From Marinobacterium weihaiense (lineage in GTDB: Bacteria > Pseudomonadota > Gammaproteobacteria > Pseudomonadales > Balneatricaceae): a stretch of 64,000 nucleotides of DNA. The position numbers were made by a program, and so were the translations under genes. A model generated the notes under the pieces. It saw nothing but the letters and a program-made list of their open reading frames with translations, did not search any database and had not been told where the DNA came from. The stretch spans positions 62,001-126,000 of the forward strand of contig NZ_JAHQZT010000003.1 of NCBI RefSeq assembly GCF_019061305.1. The letters are read 5' to 3'. Shown here one piece after another: positions 9,426 through 20,282 of this stretch (positions are counted from its first letter, which is position 1; the number at the start of each line of letters is the position of its first letter).

Positions 9426-10703
9426 TTAGCGGGTGCTGGTTGCCAGCGCTTGATCCAGGTCGGCAATCAGGTCGTCGATATGCTCGATGCCGATCGACAG
9501 GCGCACCATCTCCGGCGATACGCCAGCCGATTTCAGCTCGTCGTCGTTGAGCTGGCGGTGGGTGGTTTCGGCCGGGATGGAGGCCAGCGACTTGCAGTCA
9601 CCGATGTTCACCAGGCGCAGGAATATCTGCAGCGCATCGTAGAACTTGCGCGTGCCCTCGCGGCCGGACTTGAGGCCGAAACTCAGAATACCGGAGGCCT
9701 TGCCGCCCATGTACTTCTGCGCCAGGGCGTGATCCTTGTGGCTTTCCAGGCCGGCGTAGTTGACCCAGACCACTTCGTCGTGGTTTTCCAGATATTCGGC
9801 AATCTTCTGCGTGTTGTCGCAGATGCGCTCCATGCGCAGGGACAGGGTTTCCAGACCCTGCAGCAGCATGAAGGCGTTCATGGGCGACAGGGCCGCGCCC
9901 ATGTTGCGCAGCGGCACCACCCGGGCACGGCCGATAAAGGCCGCCGGGCCAAAGGCTTCGGTGTAGACCACGCCGTGGTAGGACACGTCCGGCTCGTTCA
10001 GTAGCGGGAAGCGCGCTTTGTTTTCGGCCCAGGGGAAGTTGCCGGAGTCGACAATCACGCCGCCGATGGTCGTGCCGTGACCACCGATGTATTTGGTGGC
10101 GGCGGTGACCACGATGTCGGCACCCTGCTCGATCGGGCGCCACAGGGACGGGCTGGGGACAGTGTTGTCCACCACCAGCGGCACGCCGTGACGGTGGGCA
10201 ATTTCGGCCAGCTTCTCGATGTCGGCAATGCCGCCGGAGGGGTTGCCCACGGATTCGCAGTAGATCGCCTTGGTGCGCGCATCGATCTTGCTTTCCAGCG
10301 CGGCGAAGTCGTCCTTCTGCACGAAACGCACTTCCAGCCCCTGGCGCGGCAGGGTGTGGGCGAACAGGTTGTAAGTGCCACCGTAGAGTTCGCTGGTGGA
10401 GATGATGTTGTCACCGGCCTCGGCCAGCGTCTGAACAGTGTAAGTGATCGCCGCCATGCCGGACGCCACCGCCAGGGCGGCCACACCGCCTTCCAGCGCC
10501 GCCACGCGCTTTTCCAGCACATCGTTGGTCGGGTTCATGATGCGGGTGTAGATGTTGCCCGGCACCTTGAGGTCGAACAGGTCGGCGCCGTGCTGGGCAT
10601 CGTCGAAGGCGTAGGAGGTGGTCTGGTAAATCGGGACGGCGGCGGATTTGGTTGTTGGGTCGGTTTCGTATCCGGCATGCAAGGCCAGGGTTTCCAGTTT
10701 CAT
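9426..10703 (-). CDS. metY: O-acetylhomoserine sulfhydrylase (MetY)
   Basis: PLP enzyme of the Cys/Met metabolism family that makes homocysteine from O-acetylhomoserine and sulfide. About 425 residues from ATG at 10703 (MKLETLALHAGYE) with AAAAGG upstream. The substrate-binding region YTRIMNPTNDVLEKRVAALE, the VVDNT turn and the PLP lysine in ATKYIGGHGTTIGG are clear. The long form with the insertion typical of MetY rather than MetB/MetC supports the call. The neighbouring cysC gene, also minus strand, gives a sulfur-assimilation context. Confidence 0.93.
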   Translation of the reverse strand: MKLETLALHAGYETDPTTKSAAVPIYQTTSYAFDDAQHGADLFDLKVPGNIYTRIMNPTNDVLEKRVAALEGGVAALAVASGMAAITYTVQTLAEAGDNIISTSELYGGTYNLFAHTLPRQGLEVRFVQKDDFAALESKIDARTKAIYCESVGNPSGGIADIEKLAEIAHRHGVPLVVDNTVPSPSLWRPIEQGADIVVTAATKYIGGHGTTIGGVIVDSGNFPWAENKARFPLLNEPDVSYHGVVYTEAFGPAAFIGRARVVPLRNMGAALSPMNAFMLLQGLETLSLRMERICDNTQKIAEYLENHDEVVWVNYAGLESHKDHALAQKYMGGKASGILSFGLKSGREGTRKFYDALQIFLRLVNIGDCKSLASIPAETTHRQLNDDELKSAGVSPEMVRLSIGIEHIDDLIADLDQALATSTR

Positions 10704-10855
10704 GAGCAATCCTTTTCAATACTGAACGTGTCGAGTGATGTCTGTATTCGCAACGGGGTATAGAGAAACCCCAGAAGGGAAGACATGTCAAATCAAGGTG
10801 GCATAATGTCGCCCGGTTTGCGGCCTCCTTCTGGTCAACGAAGTAAAACTCGCGT

Positions 10856-11413
10856 CTACCCTGCTGGGCTCGTGGGGCATCGCAGCTGATAATCACTAAT
10901 GCCTGTCAGCAGCCTTTCCAAGGCGGCTTCAACGTCCAGCACCGTGGTATCCAGCCTCAGTTCAGGCGCAAGCGGTGGCTCGTAGGGGGATTGTACGCCC
11001 GTCATCTGGAAGATTTCCCCGGCCGTGGTTTTGGCATAAAGGTGTTTGGGGTCGCGTTGCTGACAGGTGGCCAGCGGCGTATTGAGGTGGACTTCCAGAA
11101 AGCGCTCTGCGGGAAAGACGCGACGAATCATCGCCTGCTGGCTGTTCAGGGGCGTGATGAACGAGGCCAACACCCAATACCCTTCTTGCCAGAACAGATT
11201 GGCGATATGAGCCGCTCGGCGCAGGTTCTCATCGCGGTCCTGCAGGCTGAAGCCGAGGTCCGCGTTGATGCCCTGGCGCAGGTGATCGCCATCCAGATGA
11301 TAAATTCTTTCAATGCCCGAGGCTGCCAGCGCCTCTTTAAGGGCGAACGCCAGTGTGGTCTTGCCACTGCCGCTGAGGCCGGTAAACCAGATGACATGGG
11401 GGGTATGGACCAA
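10856..11413 (-). CDS. cysC: Adenylylsulfate kinase
   Basis: Phosphorylates adenylylsulfate (APS) to PAPS in sulfate activation. The P-loop GLSGSGKTT, the DGD motif in HLDGDHLRQGINADLGFS and the RDENLRRAAHIA segment are diagnostic. I place the start at TTG 11411-11413, because AGGGAGGG precedes it at good spacing; the open frame continues upstream to 11437 from another TTG. That gives 185 residues. No cysD/cysN genes are in the window, so this is a stand-alone kinase gene near metY. Confidence 0.88.
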   Translation of the reverse strand: MVHTPHVIWFTGLSGSGKTTLAFALKEALAASGIERIYHLDGDHLRQGINADLGFSLQDRDENLRRAAHIANLFWQEGYWVLASFITPLNSQQAMIRRVFPAERFLEVHLNTPLATCQQRDPKHLYAKTTAGEIFQMTGVQSPYEPPLAPELRLDTTVLDVEAALERLLTGISDYQLRCPTSPAG

Positions 11414-11597
11414 GGCTCCCTCCCTGGCAATGCACAATTAAGGATGGATGTCAGGCCGCTGACGTTAGCTGGTTGAGGACGTGCTGTCCATGACCTCGTG
11501 TGCAGGCGCACTGTCTGGGCGACGGACTGTGCGTTTTCATGTGGCTTGGTACAATCCGCTTTATTCATAAGCGTTTTACCAGCATCGGAGACTCCCC

Positions 11598-12980
11598 ATG
11601 GCCAAAACCAAAACCGCCTTTGTCTGCAATGATTGCGGTGCCGATTACCGCAAGTGGCAGGGGCAGTGCAGTGCCTGCGGGGCCTGGAATACGATTACCG
11701 AGGTGCGCCTGGGATCGGATGCCGGGGGCGTGCGCAGTGCCCGCTTTGACGGCTATGCCGGTGGTGCGGGTGGCGCCGGCGCGCAGAAAAAGGTGGTTAC
11801 GCTCAGCGAAGTGGCGTTGGAGGAGATGCCGCGGTTTACCAGTGGCAGCGCCGAACTGGACCGGGTGTTGGGCGGAGGCCTGGTGCCGGGGTCTGCGGTG
11901 TTGATCGGCGGTCATCCCGGGGCGGGCAAGAGTACCTTGTTGTTGCAAACCATGTGTCATCTGGCCGCCGATATGCCGGCGCTGTATATCACCGGTGAGG
12001 AGTCGCTGCAGCAGGTCGCCATGCGTGCGTCGCGGCTGGGGCTCAAGGCGGATCAGTTGCAGATGCTGTCGGAAACCTCGGTCGAGACCATTTGCGATCT
12101 GGCCAATGAGCTGCGGCCCAAGGTGATCGTGATCGACTCCATTCAGGTGATGCATGTGGCCGATGTGCAGTCGGCGCCGGGTTCGGTGTCGCAGGTGCGC
12201 GAGAGTGCCGCCTTCCTGACCCGTTTTGCCAAGCAGACCGGCACGGTGCTGTTCCTGGTCGGCCATGTCACCAAGGACGGCAGCCTGGCCGGGCCCAAGG
12301 TGCTGGAGCACATGATTGACTGTTCGCTGCAGCTGGAGGGGTCTTCCGACAGCCGCTTTCGTACCCTGCGCAGCCACAAGAACCGCTTTGGCGCGGTCAA
12401 CGAATTGGGCGTGTTTGCCATGTTGGAAAACGGCCTTAAGGAGGTCAAAAACCCCAGCTCTATCTTCCTCAGCCGTGGCAGCGAGCCCAGCCCCGGCAGC
12501 GTGGTGATGGTGGTGTGGGAAGGCACCCGGCCGTTGTTGGTTGAGTTGCAGGCACTGGTAGATGAGTCGCACCTGTCCAATCCGCGCCGTGTGGCAGTGG
12601 GGCTGGAGCAGAACCGGCTGGCGATGTTGCTGGCGGTGTTGAACCGTCACGGCGGGTTGATGACCGGTGATCAGGATGTATTCGTCAATGTGGTCGGTGG
12701 CGTCAAGGTGCTGGAAACCAGTGCCGACCTGGCGCTGCTGCTGGCGGTGGTGTCCAGCTTTCGCAATATGGCCCTGTCGCAGCAGTTGATGGTGATTGGC
12801 GAGGTGGGGCTGTCTGGCGAGATTCGCCCTGTTCCCAACGGCCAGGAGCGCATCCGCGAAGCTGCCAAACATGGTTTTCAGCGCGCCATCGTGCCCATTG
12901 CCAATGTCCCGCGTGAACCCATGCCGGGGATGGAGGTGGTGGGGGTTAAAACCTTGGCCGAAGCGCTGGACGCGATCTGA
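11598..12980 (+). CDS. radA: DNA repair protein RadA
   Basis: RecA-like ATPase that promotes branch migration of recombination intermediates. 460 residues. N-terminal C4 zinc finger (CNDCGADYRKWQGQCSAC), Walker A GHPGAGKST, the RadA-specific KNRFG motif (SHKNRFGAVNELG) and a C-terminal Lon-like domain (LLLAVVSSFRNMAL). The ATG at 11598 is preceded by GGAGAC. A PilZ gene converges on it with four bases between stop codons. Confidence 0.97.
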   Translation: MAKTKTAFVCNDCGADYRKWQGQCSACGAWNTITEVRLGSDAGGVRSARFDGYAGGAGGAGAQKKVVTLSEVALEEMPRFTSGSAELDRVLGGGLVPGSAVLIGGHPGAGKSTLLLQTMCHLAADMPALYITGEESLQQVAMRASRLGLKADQLQMLSETSVETICDLANELRPKVIVIDSIQVMHVADVQSAPGSVSQVRESAAFLTRFAKQTGTVLFLVGHVTKDGSLAGPKVLEHMIDCSLQLEGSSDSRFRTLRSHKNRFGAVNELGVFAMLENGLKEVKNPSSIFLSRGSEPSPGSVVMVVWEGTRPLLVELQALVDESHLSNPRRVAVGLEQNRLAMLLAVLNRHGGLMTGDQDVFVNVVGGVKVLETSADLALLLAVVSSFRNMALSQQLMVIGEVGLSGEIRPVPNGQERIREAAKHGFQRAIVPIANVPREPMPGMEVVGVKTLAEALDAI

Positions 12981-12984
12981 GCGA

Positions 12985-13356
12985 TCAGTGATTGGGGTTG
13001 AGCAGCTGCTCCAGCTCTCGCTCCAACAGCGTTTCGTCACCCAGGTTGAGCTCAACCAGCCGGCGCAGGTGGGTGATACTGTCGATCTCCATGCCCTCGG
13101 CTACAAAACCGTATTGCGGTGGCTCGGCATGGCTGAGTGTGGCGGGGATTTCAATCAGGATATCGTTGGCCAGGTACAGGTGCAGGCGGGCCTGTTCGCC
13201 AAGGGTGATGGGCAGCGGGCGTTCCGACTCGACCAGAGTGCCGCGCAGTGAAATATCGATCAGCTGAACCACCGCGGCACCCTTGTCCGTGTGCAGTTCA
13301 CACTCGGCATCAAAAGGGATGCGGGTAAAGCGGCGGCGTTCCTGGTTGTTATTCAC
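12985..13356 (-). CDS. PilZ-domain protein
   Basis: A 123-residue single-domain c-di-GMP receptor candidate. It has the two PilZ binding motifs, RRRFTR near the N-terminus (RxxxR type) and DISLRG (D/NxSxxG). Such small proteins relay c-di-GMP signals to motility or envelope functions. A diguanylate cyclase gene follows divergently at 13512, which fits a local c-di-GMP theme but does not prove partnership. Confidence 0.88.
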   Translation of the reverse strand: MNNNQERRRFTRIPFDAECELHTDKGAAVVQLIDISLRGTLVESERPLPITLGEQARLHLYLANDILIEIPATLSHAEPPQYGFVAEGMEIDSITHLRRLVELNLGDETLLERELEQLLNPNH

Positions 13357-13511
13357 GCTCGGACTCCTGATGATGAAAGTAATCTCTAGGCATGTTATTA
13401 CACTGGAGTCGCCTTGTGGAGACTGATTTGCTGTCGCGGGTGCGGCAGATCAACACATGGTCAAACCGGTTGCTTTAGGCTGATAACAATGGAATGAGGG
13501 TGAGGTAGTAC

Positions 13512-14618
13512 ATGTGGGACGTGATGAGTGATCTGCTGGCCGCTCGGCGGCATTCGCGCTATTTCAACCATACACGCAGTTATCATCTGTTCACACGGGT
13601 GCGGATGTTGGCGTGGCTGTTGATGGTACTGCAGAGCGGCTGGATTCTGATCGACTGGTGGTTGCTGCCTGAGGCGGCCAGTACGGGTATCGCCTATGCG
13701 CGCCTGGCTTCCAGCGCCGCCTGTCTGGGCCTGGGGCTTTGGTTTGCTCAGCCCTATCGGCTGGAGCTGTCGATGGTGCGGCTGTTGCTGCTGGTACTGG
13801 TGCTGATCCTGTTCCAGACTGCCAGTACCGTGATTCTGCAGCAGCACGGCATGCAGAGCAGTGTGGCCGGATATGCGTTTTTCCCGTTCATGATCATTAC
13901 CATGCTGGCGATTTTCCCGCTGACCCTGTTCGAAGTGGCCGGCTTCACCCTGTTCGTGGTGCTGGTGGAACTGGTGACGCAACTGTGGCTGGGCAGCTTT
14001 GGTCAGGTTGCGGGCATCAATGATCTTTGGCTGCTGGCGCTGCTGGGCGGCATTGCCGGTTGGGCCTCGGTCAACCAGCTCAGCATGTTGTTGGTGCTGT
14101 ACCGTCAGGCCACCCGCGACCCGCTCACCGGGCTGGCCAACCGCCGTCAGGTGATGGAGCAGCTGGATGAAGAGGTGGTGCAGGCGCAGGAAAGTGGCAG
14201 CCAGCTGGCGGTGATGATGTTCGATCTGGACAAGTTCAAGAGCTTCAACGACCACTACGGCCACGCCGCCGGCGATCTGGTGTTGAAGCGGTTTGCCCGT
14301 ATTCTGCGTGAGCACGCCCGCCGCAAGGCTGACCTGGCGGGACGTTTCGGGGGTGAGGAGTTTCTGATGATTCTGCCGGATATGGATGCAGCTCAGGCGG
14401 GGGCTCTGGCCGATGCCATTCGTGAAGCCTGCCATGCGGCTCGGGTGAAGGTGCCGACCGGGGATGAAGTCAGCTTCAGCACCAGTATTGGTATCGCCAT
14501 TCTACAGCCGGGTGAAGATCGCTCCACTGTGCTTCAGCGGGCGGATGAAGCCCTGTACCAGGCCAAGGACAGCGGTCGGGATCGTTACTGCCTGGCGGTG
14601 ATGCAGCAGGCGGCCTGA
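13512..14618 (+). CDS. Membrane-anchored diguanylate cyclase
   Basis: Makes c-di-GMP from two GTP. 368 residues: an N-terminal region with about six hydrophobic segments (residues ~30-195) and a C-terminal GGDEF domain (residues ~205-360). The active-site loop reads GGEEF in RFGGEEFLMILPD, competent for catalysis; the metal-binding FDLDKFKSFND is intact. There is no obvious RxxD inhibitory site directly upstream of the GGEEF. The membrane part is of an unassigned sensor type. Confidence 0.92.
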   Translation: MWDVMSDLLAARRHSRYFNHTRSYHLFTRVRMLAWLLMVLQSGWILIDWWLLPEAASTGIAYARLASSAACLGLGLWFAQPYRLELSMVRLLLLVLVLILFQTASTVILQQHGMQSSVAGYAFFPFMIITMLAIFPLTLFEVAGFTLFVVLVELVTQLWLGSFGQVAGINDLWLLALLGGIAGWASVNQLSMLLVLYRQATRDPLTGLANRRQVMEQLDEEVVQAQESGSQLAVMMFDLDKFKSFNDHYGHAAGDLVLKRFARILREHARRKADLAGRFGGEEFLMILPDMDAAQAGALADAIREACHAARVKVPTGDEVSFSTSIGIAILQPGEDRSTVLQRADEALYQAKDSGRDRYCLAVMQQAA

Positions 14619-14675
14619 TCGGCCCTTGCTGGCCCGGGTCTCCCCATCACGGGCAACCTCTCCATCCGGTAATAA

Positions 14676-14699
14676 AAAGGGCCACCCGAAGGTGGCCCT
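14676..14699 (-). terminator. Intrinsic terminator of ettA
   Basis: Read on the minus strand: a 9-bp stem AGGGCCACC with a TTCG loop and GGTGGCCCT, followed by a T-rich run. It lies 35 bp past the ettA stop. Confidence 0.88.
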
Positions 14700-14733
14700 G
14701 CTGAAGGTCAGTGCGGGGCAGGCCCGCCTGCCA

Positions 14734-16392
<1,659 letters not shown>

Positions 16393-16581
16393 CAATATGC
16401 CTGTAGGTTTAGGGTTAAAAAACAGCCAGATTCTACCTGCGGCGTCGGGGGAAAGCCATGTTGCCAGGGTGGCGGGCAGACGAGTGGTTGGCAAGGCGGG
16501 GGTGCCTGAGGTACCCTCATTGCCTCAGCCTGGATGCTGCTCGCAGTGTATTTAAAACTGTACCCCTTCAAGGACAAGAAA

Positions 16582-17085
16582 ATGAATCAAGTTGCCGACA
16601 ACCCCTATGTCGCGCCGGAAGCCGAGCTGGAAGTCCAGCACGAAGCCGGTGATCTCTCCGTTTTTCCGCGTTTTACCACCTGGGCCGTGTTTGGCCTGAC
16701 CATCATTACCCTGGGCATCTATGCCGTGTATTGGATGTATAGCCGTACCCGTCATCTGAACAGTATTACCGAAGACCGTATCTCGAACGGCTTTGTTGGC
16801 GCGGCTGTCGGCGTTTATATCGCCAGTGGTGTGTCCTCCATCATGATGGGGTTGACAGATGCTTCCGCCCTGTCCGGTACCATGGTATTGATTGATGGCC
16901 TGTTGGGGCTGGCAAGCTGGATCCTGATGCTGGTGTGGGCCTTCAAGTTCCGCAACCGCCTCAACCGTGTCACGGACAGCCGGGGCAAGCCGACCTGGGC
17001 CGGTCCTATCCTGACCTTCTTCTTTAGCGTGTTCTACCTGAGCTACAAGGTAAACCAGCACCTCGACATCCGCGCCAGCCGCTGA
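16582..17085 (+). CDS. DUF4234-type membrane protein
   Basis: A 167-residue protein with about four transmembrane segments. The stretch ITLGIYAVYWMYSRTRHLN resembles DUF4234 domains. I use ATG 16582 (MNQVADNPYVAPEAE); the frame extends to 16534 upstream. It is first in a run of seven co-directional genes leading to a MoxR ATPase. Function unknown; a role as membrane partner of the cluster is inferred only from position. Confidence 0.7.
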   Translation: MNQVADNPYVAPEAELEVQHEAGDLSVFPRFTTWAVFGLTIITLGIYAVYWMYSRTRHLNSITEDRISNGFVGAAVGVYIASGVSSIMMGLTDASALSGTMVLIDGLLGLASWILMLVWAFKFRNRLNRVTDSRGKPTWAGPILTFFFSVFYLSYKVNQHLDIRASR

Positions 17086-17104
17086 TAACCGCAGGGTGAT
17101 CCCC

Positions 17105-17800
17105 ATGCAGGCATCCAGGCTGCTCGATAATCACTGCAGCGTCGAAACCCCTGAGGGGATCGACTTCAGTCAGGCAATGGCCGGTCCGGTGGTGCGTATT
17201 CTGGCATTCCTGATCGATCTGGGCTGGCGCGGGTTGATCTATGCCGCTTTGGGCATGTTGGCCGGTTTTCTGGGCGGGTTCGGTCTGGGCCTATTCCTGA
17301 TCCTGACCTTTCTGCTGGAGTGGTTCTATCCGGTGTTCTTTGAAGTTTTCCGCCAGGGCCAGACGCCGGGCAAGAAAACGATGGGACTCAGGGTCGTCAA
17401 TGAAGATTTCACGCCGGTCGGCTGGGGCGGGTCGGTGATTCGCAACCTGCTGCGTACGGCCGATTTCTTTCCGCTGTTCTATGTCGCCGGGCTGCTCAGC
17501 ATGGTGCTGTCGCGCCGCTTTCAGCGTCTGGGTGATTTGGCGGCCGGCACATTGGTCGTGCATGTGGACCGCCAGCAGGCGCCACGGCTGGACGAAACGA
17601 TTCAGCCGCGGATGCCGCAACAGGCCCTGAGCCGGGCCGAACGTCAGGGCATCATCAGCCTGACGGTACGCAGCCGCACCATCAGCGAGCCTCGGCAACA
17701 GGAGCTGGCAGATCTGATGGCGCCGGTGACCGGGAGTACAGGCAGCGAAGGACTGGCGCGGCTCAGAGGCATGGGTGCCTGGCTGCTGGGCCGCAAATAA
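17105..17800 (+). CDS. RDD-family membrane protein
   Basis: 231 residues from ATG 17105; a GTG three codons upstream is the alternative. The RDD domain contains three hydrophobic segments, with the family motif GQTPGKKTMGLRVV and the later LSRRFQRLGDLAAGTLVV. The charged C-terminal tail (~residues 160-231) is presumably cytoplasmic. RDD proteins recur in MoxR clusters with SpoIIM-like and DUF58 proteins, as here. Molecular role unknown. Confidence 0.88.
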   Translation: MQASRLLDNHCSVETPEGIDFSQAMAGPVVRILAFLIDLGWRGLIYAALGMLAGFLGGFGLGLFLILTFLLEWFYPVFFEVFRQGQTPGKKTMGLRVVNEDFTPVGWGGSVIRNLLRTADFFPLFYVAGLLSMVLSRRFQRLGDLAAGTLVVHVDRQQAPRLDETIQPRMPQQALSRAERQGIISLTVRSRTISEPRQQELADLMAPVTGSTGSEGLARLRGMGAWLLGRK

Positions 17801-17812
17801 AGCGGGGATGCG

Positions 17813-18781
17813 ATGAAGGAAGCGGACTTTGAACAACGCTACGCAGCGCTCTGGCAGCGGCTGGAAGCCGTGCTGGATGCAGGGGGTAAAGTGCCGCCCC
17901 CGGATGAACGTTTTCCCGAACACTATCGCCAGGTGTGTGGTCATCTCTCCACGGCCCGCCAGCGGGACTACTCCGACGCACTGGTAAACCGTCTCAATCG
18001 CTTGGTCATGCTGGGGCATCATCGACTGTACCAGCGTGACTCCCGCGCCTCGCTGCAGCGGCTGGCCGAGGCGCTTGCCGCCTTCGTGACCGCCGTGCGC
18101 CGTCAGCGGCGTTATGTCATCTGCTCGGCACTGTTGTTCGTGGTGCCGGCACTGGTCATGGGGGTAGGCGCCTGGCTCAGTGAAAGTTTTGCCTACAGCA
18201 TATTGTCTCCGGCACAGGCGGCCGAACTAGAGTCCATGTATGACCCGGGCAATGACCGGCTTGGGGCCGAGCGTGACTCTGAAACCGACCTGGCCATGTT
18301 CGGCTTCTATATCAGCCATAATATTGGCATCGCCTTCAAGGCCTTTGCAGGCGGCGTATTTCTCGGACTGGGCACGGTGGCGGTGGTGCTGTTCAACGGT
18401 CTTTACCTGGGTGCCGTCACCGGCTACCTGACCCGCGCCGGACTGGGCATTACCTTCTATCCGTTCGTGATCGGTCATGGTGCCTTCGAGCTAACGGCCA
18501 TCGTGATTTGCGGTGCGGCCGGGCTGATGATCGGCCACTCCCTGATTCATCCCGGTCGCTGGCGGCGGTTGGAAGCCCTGCGGCAGGCGGCTGCCGAAGC
18601 GGTCAAGCTGATGTATGGTGCCACCTTCATGCTGTTTGTCGCCGCTTTTGTCGAAGCCTTCTGGTCATCCAGTTCACAGTTGCCGGTGGCCGTCAAACTG
18701 AGCGTGGGAGCACTGCTGTGGCTGTTTGTGCTCTGGTTCTGCTTTTTTTCATCACTGGAGGCACGCCGTGAATCTCGCTGA
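17813..18781 (+). CDS. Stage II sporulation protein M-like (SpoIIM/DUF95) membrane protein
   Basis: 322 residues: a soluble N-terminal helical part (residues 1-95) and five or so transmembrane segments. The stretch GFYISHNIGIAFKAFAGGVF followed by FLGLGTVAVVLFNGLYLGAV is diagnostic of the SpoIIM family, found in many non-sporulating bacteria. It is 12 bp downstream of the RDD gene and overlaps the next gene by 14 bp. SpoIIM of sporulators recruits peptidoglycan hydrolases; a cell-wall link here is inference. Confidence 0.88.
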   Translation: MKEADFEQRYAALWQRLEAVLDAGGKVPPPDERFPEHYRQVCGHLSTARQRDYSDALVNRLNRLVMLGHHRLYQRDSRASLQRLAEALAAFVTAVRRQRRYVICSALLFVVPALVMGVGAWLSESFAYSILSPAQAAELESMYDPGNDRLGAERDSETDLAMFGFYISHNIGIAFKAFAGGVFLGLGTVAVVLFNGLYLGAVTGYLTRAGLGITFYPFVIGHGAFELTAIVICGAAGLMIGHSLIHPGRWRRLEALRQAAAEAVKLMYGATFMLFVAAFVEAFWSSSSQLPVAVKLSVGALLWLFVLWFCFFSSLEARRESR

Positions 18782-20282
18782 CTTGCAGATTCGTGCGCAG
18801 GTGCGTACGCCCTGGCAGGCACTGGATCTTGGCGTGTTGATGGCCCGGCGCTGGTTTCGACCGCTCTGGCTGGCCTGGCTGTTGCCTGCCGGCATTGTCT
18901 TTACCCTGTTGAGCCTGGGATTTGCCGATGATCCCTGGGTGGTGACGCTGGTGATCTGGTGGCTCAAGCCGCTGTTCGAACGCGTACCATTGCTGCTGTT
19001 GAGCCGTTATCTGTTCAACGAGCGCAGCCTCAAGGGACTGACCTGGCGGCAGTTGGTCGGAACCTGGCTGGTGGGTGCTCCGGGGGCGCTGCTGTGGCGC
19101 CGTTTTGACCCTCGGCGTTCATTTTTGCAAGCGGTCACCGTGCTGGAAAAACAGAAGGGACGGGCGCGTTCCAGTCGCCACCGCACCCTTGCCTATGGCA
19201 GCGGCAAAGCGGCCTCCTGGTTGACTATCGTACTGGCCCACGTGGAAATGCTGTTGATGCTGGCGGTACCGGTCACGGTACTGGCGATGGTCGGTGATTT
19301 CCTTGAACTGGATCTGTTGTGGCTGTTCGGCAGTGACGCCGGCGTGCTGGCACACCTGAGCAACGTGCTGACCCTGCTCTGCATGTCGCTGGTGGCCCCT
19401 TTTTACGTTGCCTGCGGGTTTGCGCTGTACATCAACCGTCGTATCGAGCTCGAAGCCTGGGACCTGGAACTGCTGTTTCGTCAGCTCGCCCAGGCTCGTG
19501 AGGCGCCCCGGACGCAGCCACAGGCGGCGACGCTGGCAGGGCTGGTGCTGGCAGCCTCGCTGGTGCTGGTCGGTCTGGGTACGGCGCCCGTGGAGGCGGC
19601 AGAGCAGATGAATATCCAGACATCGCCCGCAGCGGCTCAGGAGGCGGCGCTGGAGCTGCTGTCGGCACCACCCTACGTGATCGAGGAAGAGGTGACCGAA
19701 TGGCGCTGGAAAGAATCGACCGAGTCGAGCAAGAGTGATGCAGATCTGTCCTGGCTGGAGTCCTGGCTTGATGCTCAGACATCGGCGTCGGATGGGGTCG
19801 GCGAAGGGGTATTTCGTCTGCTGGAAGTGCTGCTCTGGATTGGTGCCGGGGTGCTGCTGATCCTGCTGGCACGGTCGCTGTGGCGACACCTGGGGCAGCC
19901 TGCCTCCCAGCCTCCCGTACTGCCGGCCGAGGCCAGCGCCCCGCGCGTGCTGATGGGCCTGGCAATTGGCGCCGACAGCCTGCCAGCCGATCTCAATCGT
20001 GCCGTGCATGAAGCGCTTGAGGCGGGTGATGTGCGTCAAGCCATGTCCCTGCTGTATCGCCAGGCTCTGCATCAGCTGGTGCATCGACACCGGGTACCGG
20101 TGGAGCCCTGGCATACCGAACTGGAGTGTGCCGCGGCCGCACGTCGTCACCCGGATCTCGCCGGCAGTCAGCTGTTCGAGGATTTGACCCGGGTCTGGCT
20201 GCACCTGGCCTATGCCCATCAGCTCCCGCCGCGCCAGCGTGTCGAACAGCTGCTTCAGGCCGTGCAGCGGGAGTGGGCATGA
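18768..20282 (+). CDS. DUF4129-domain membrane protein
   Basis: 504 residues from GTG 18768, chosen for CTGGAGG upstream and MNLADLQIRAQVRTPWQ as the mature-looking N-terminus. It overlaps the SpoIIM-like gene by 14 bp. Several hydrophobic segments (residues ~40-270), an acidic loop, one more membrane helix (~residues 350-370), then a soluble DUF4129-like C-terminal domain with EAGDVRQAMSLLYRQALHQL and WHTELECAAAARRHPDL. It belongs to the MoxR cluster; function unknown. Confidence 0.8.
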   Translation: MNLADLQIRAQVRTPWQALDLGVLMARRWFRPLWLAWLLPAGIVFTLLSLGFADDPWVVTLVIWWLKPLFERVPLLLLSRYLFNERSLKGLTWRQLVGTWLVGAPGALLWRRFDPRRSFLQAVTVLEKQKGRARSSRHRTLAYGSGKAASWLTIVLAHVEMLLMLAVPVTVLAMVGDFLELDLLWLFGSDAGVLAHLSNVLTLLCMSLVAPFYVACGFALYINRRIELEAWDLELLFRQLAQAREAPRTQPQAATLAGLVLAASLVLVGLGTAPVEAAEQMNIQTSPAAAQEAALELLSAPPYVIEEEVTEWRWKESTESSKSDADLSWLESWLDAQTSASDGVGEGVFRLLEVLLWIGAGVLLILLARSLWRHLGQPASQPPVLPAEASAPRVLMGLAIGADSLPADLNRAVHEALEAGDVRQAMSLLYRQALHQLVHRHRVPVEPWHTELECAAAARRHPDLAGSQLFEDLTRVWLHLAYAHQLPPRQRVEQLLQAVQREWA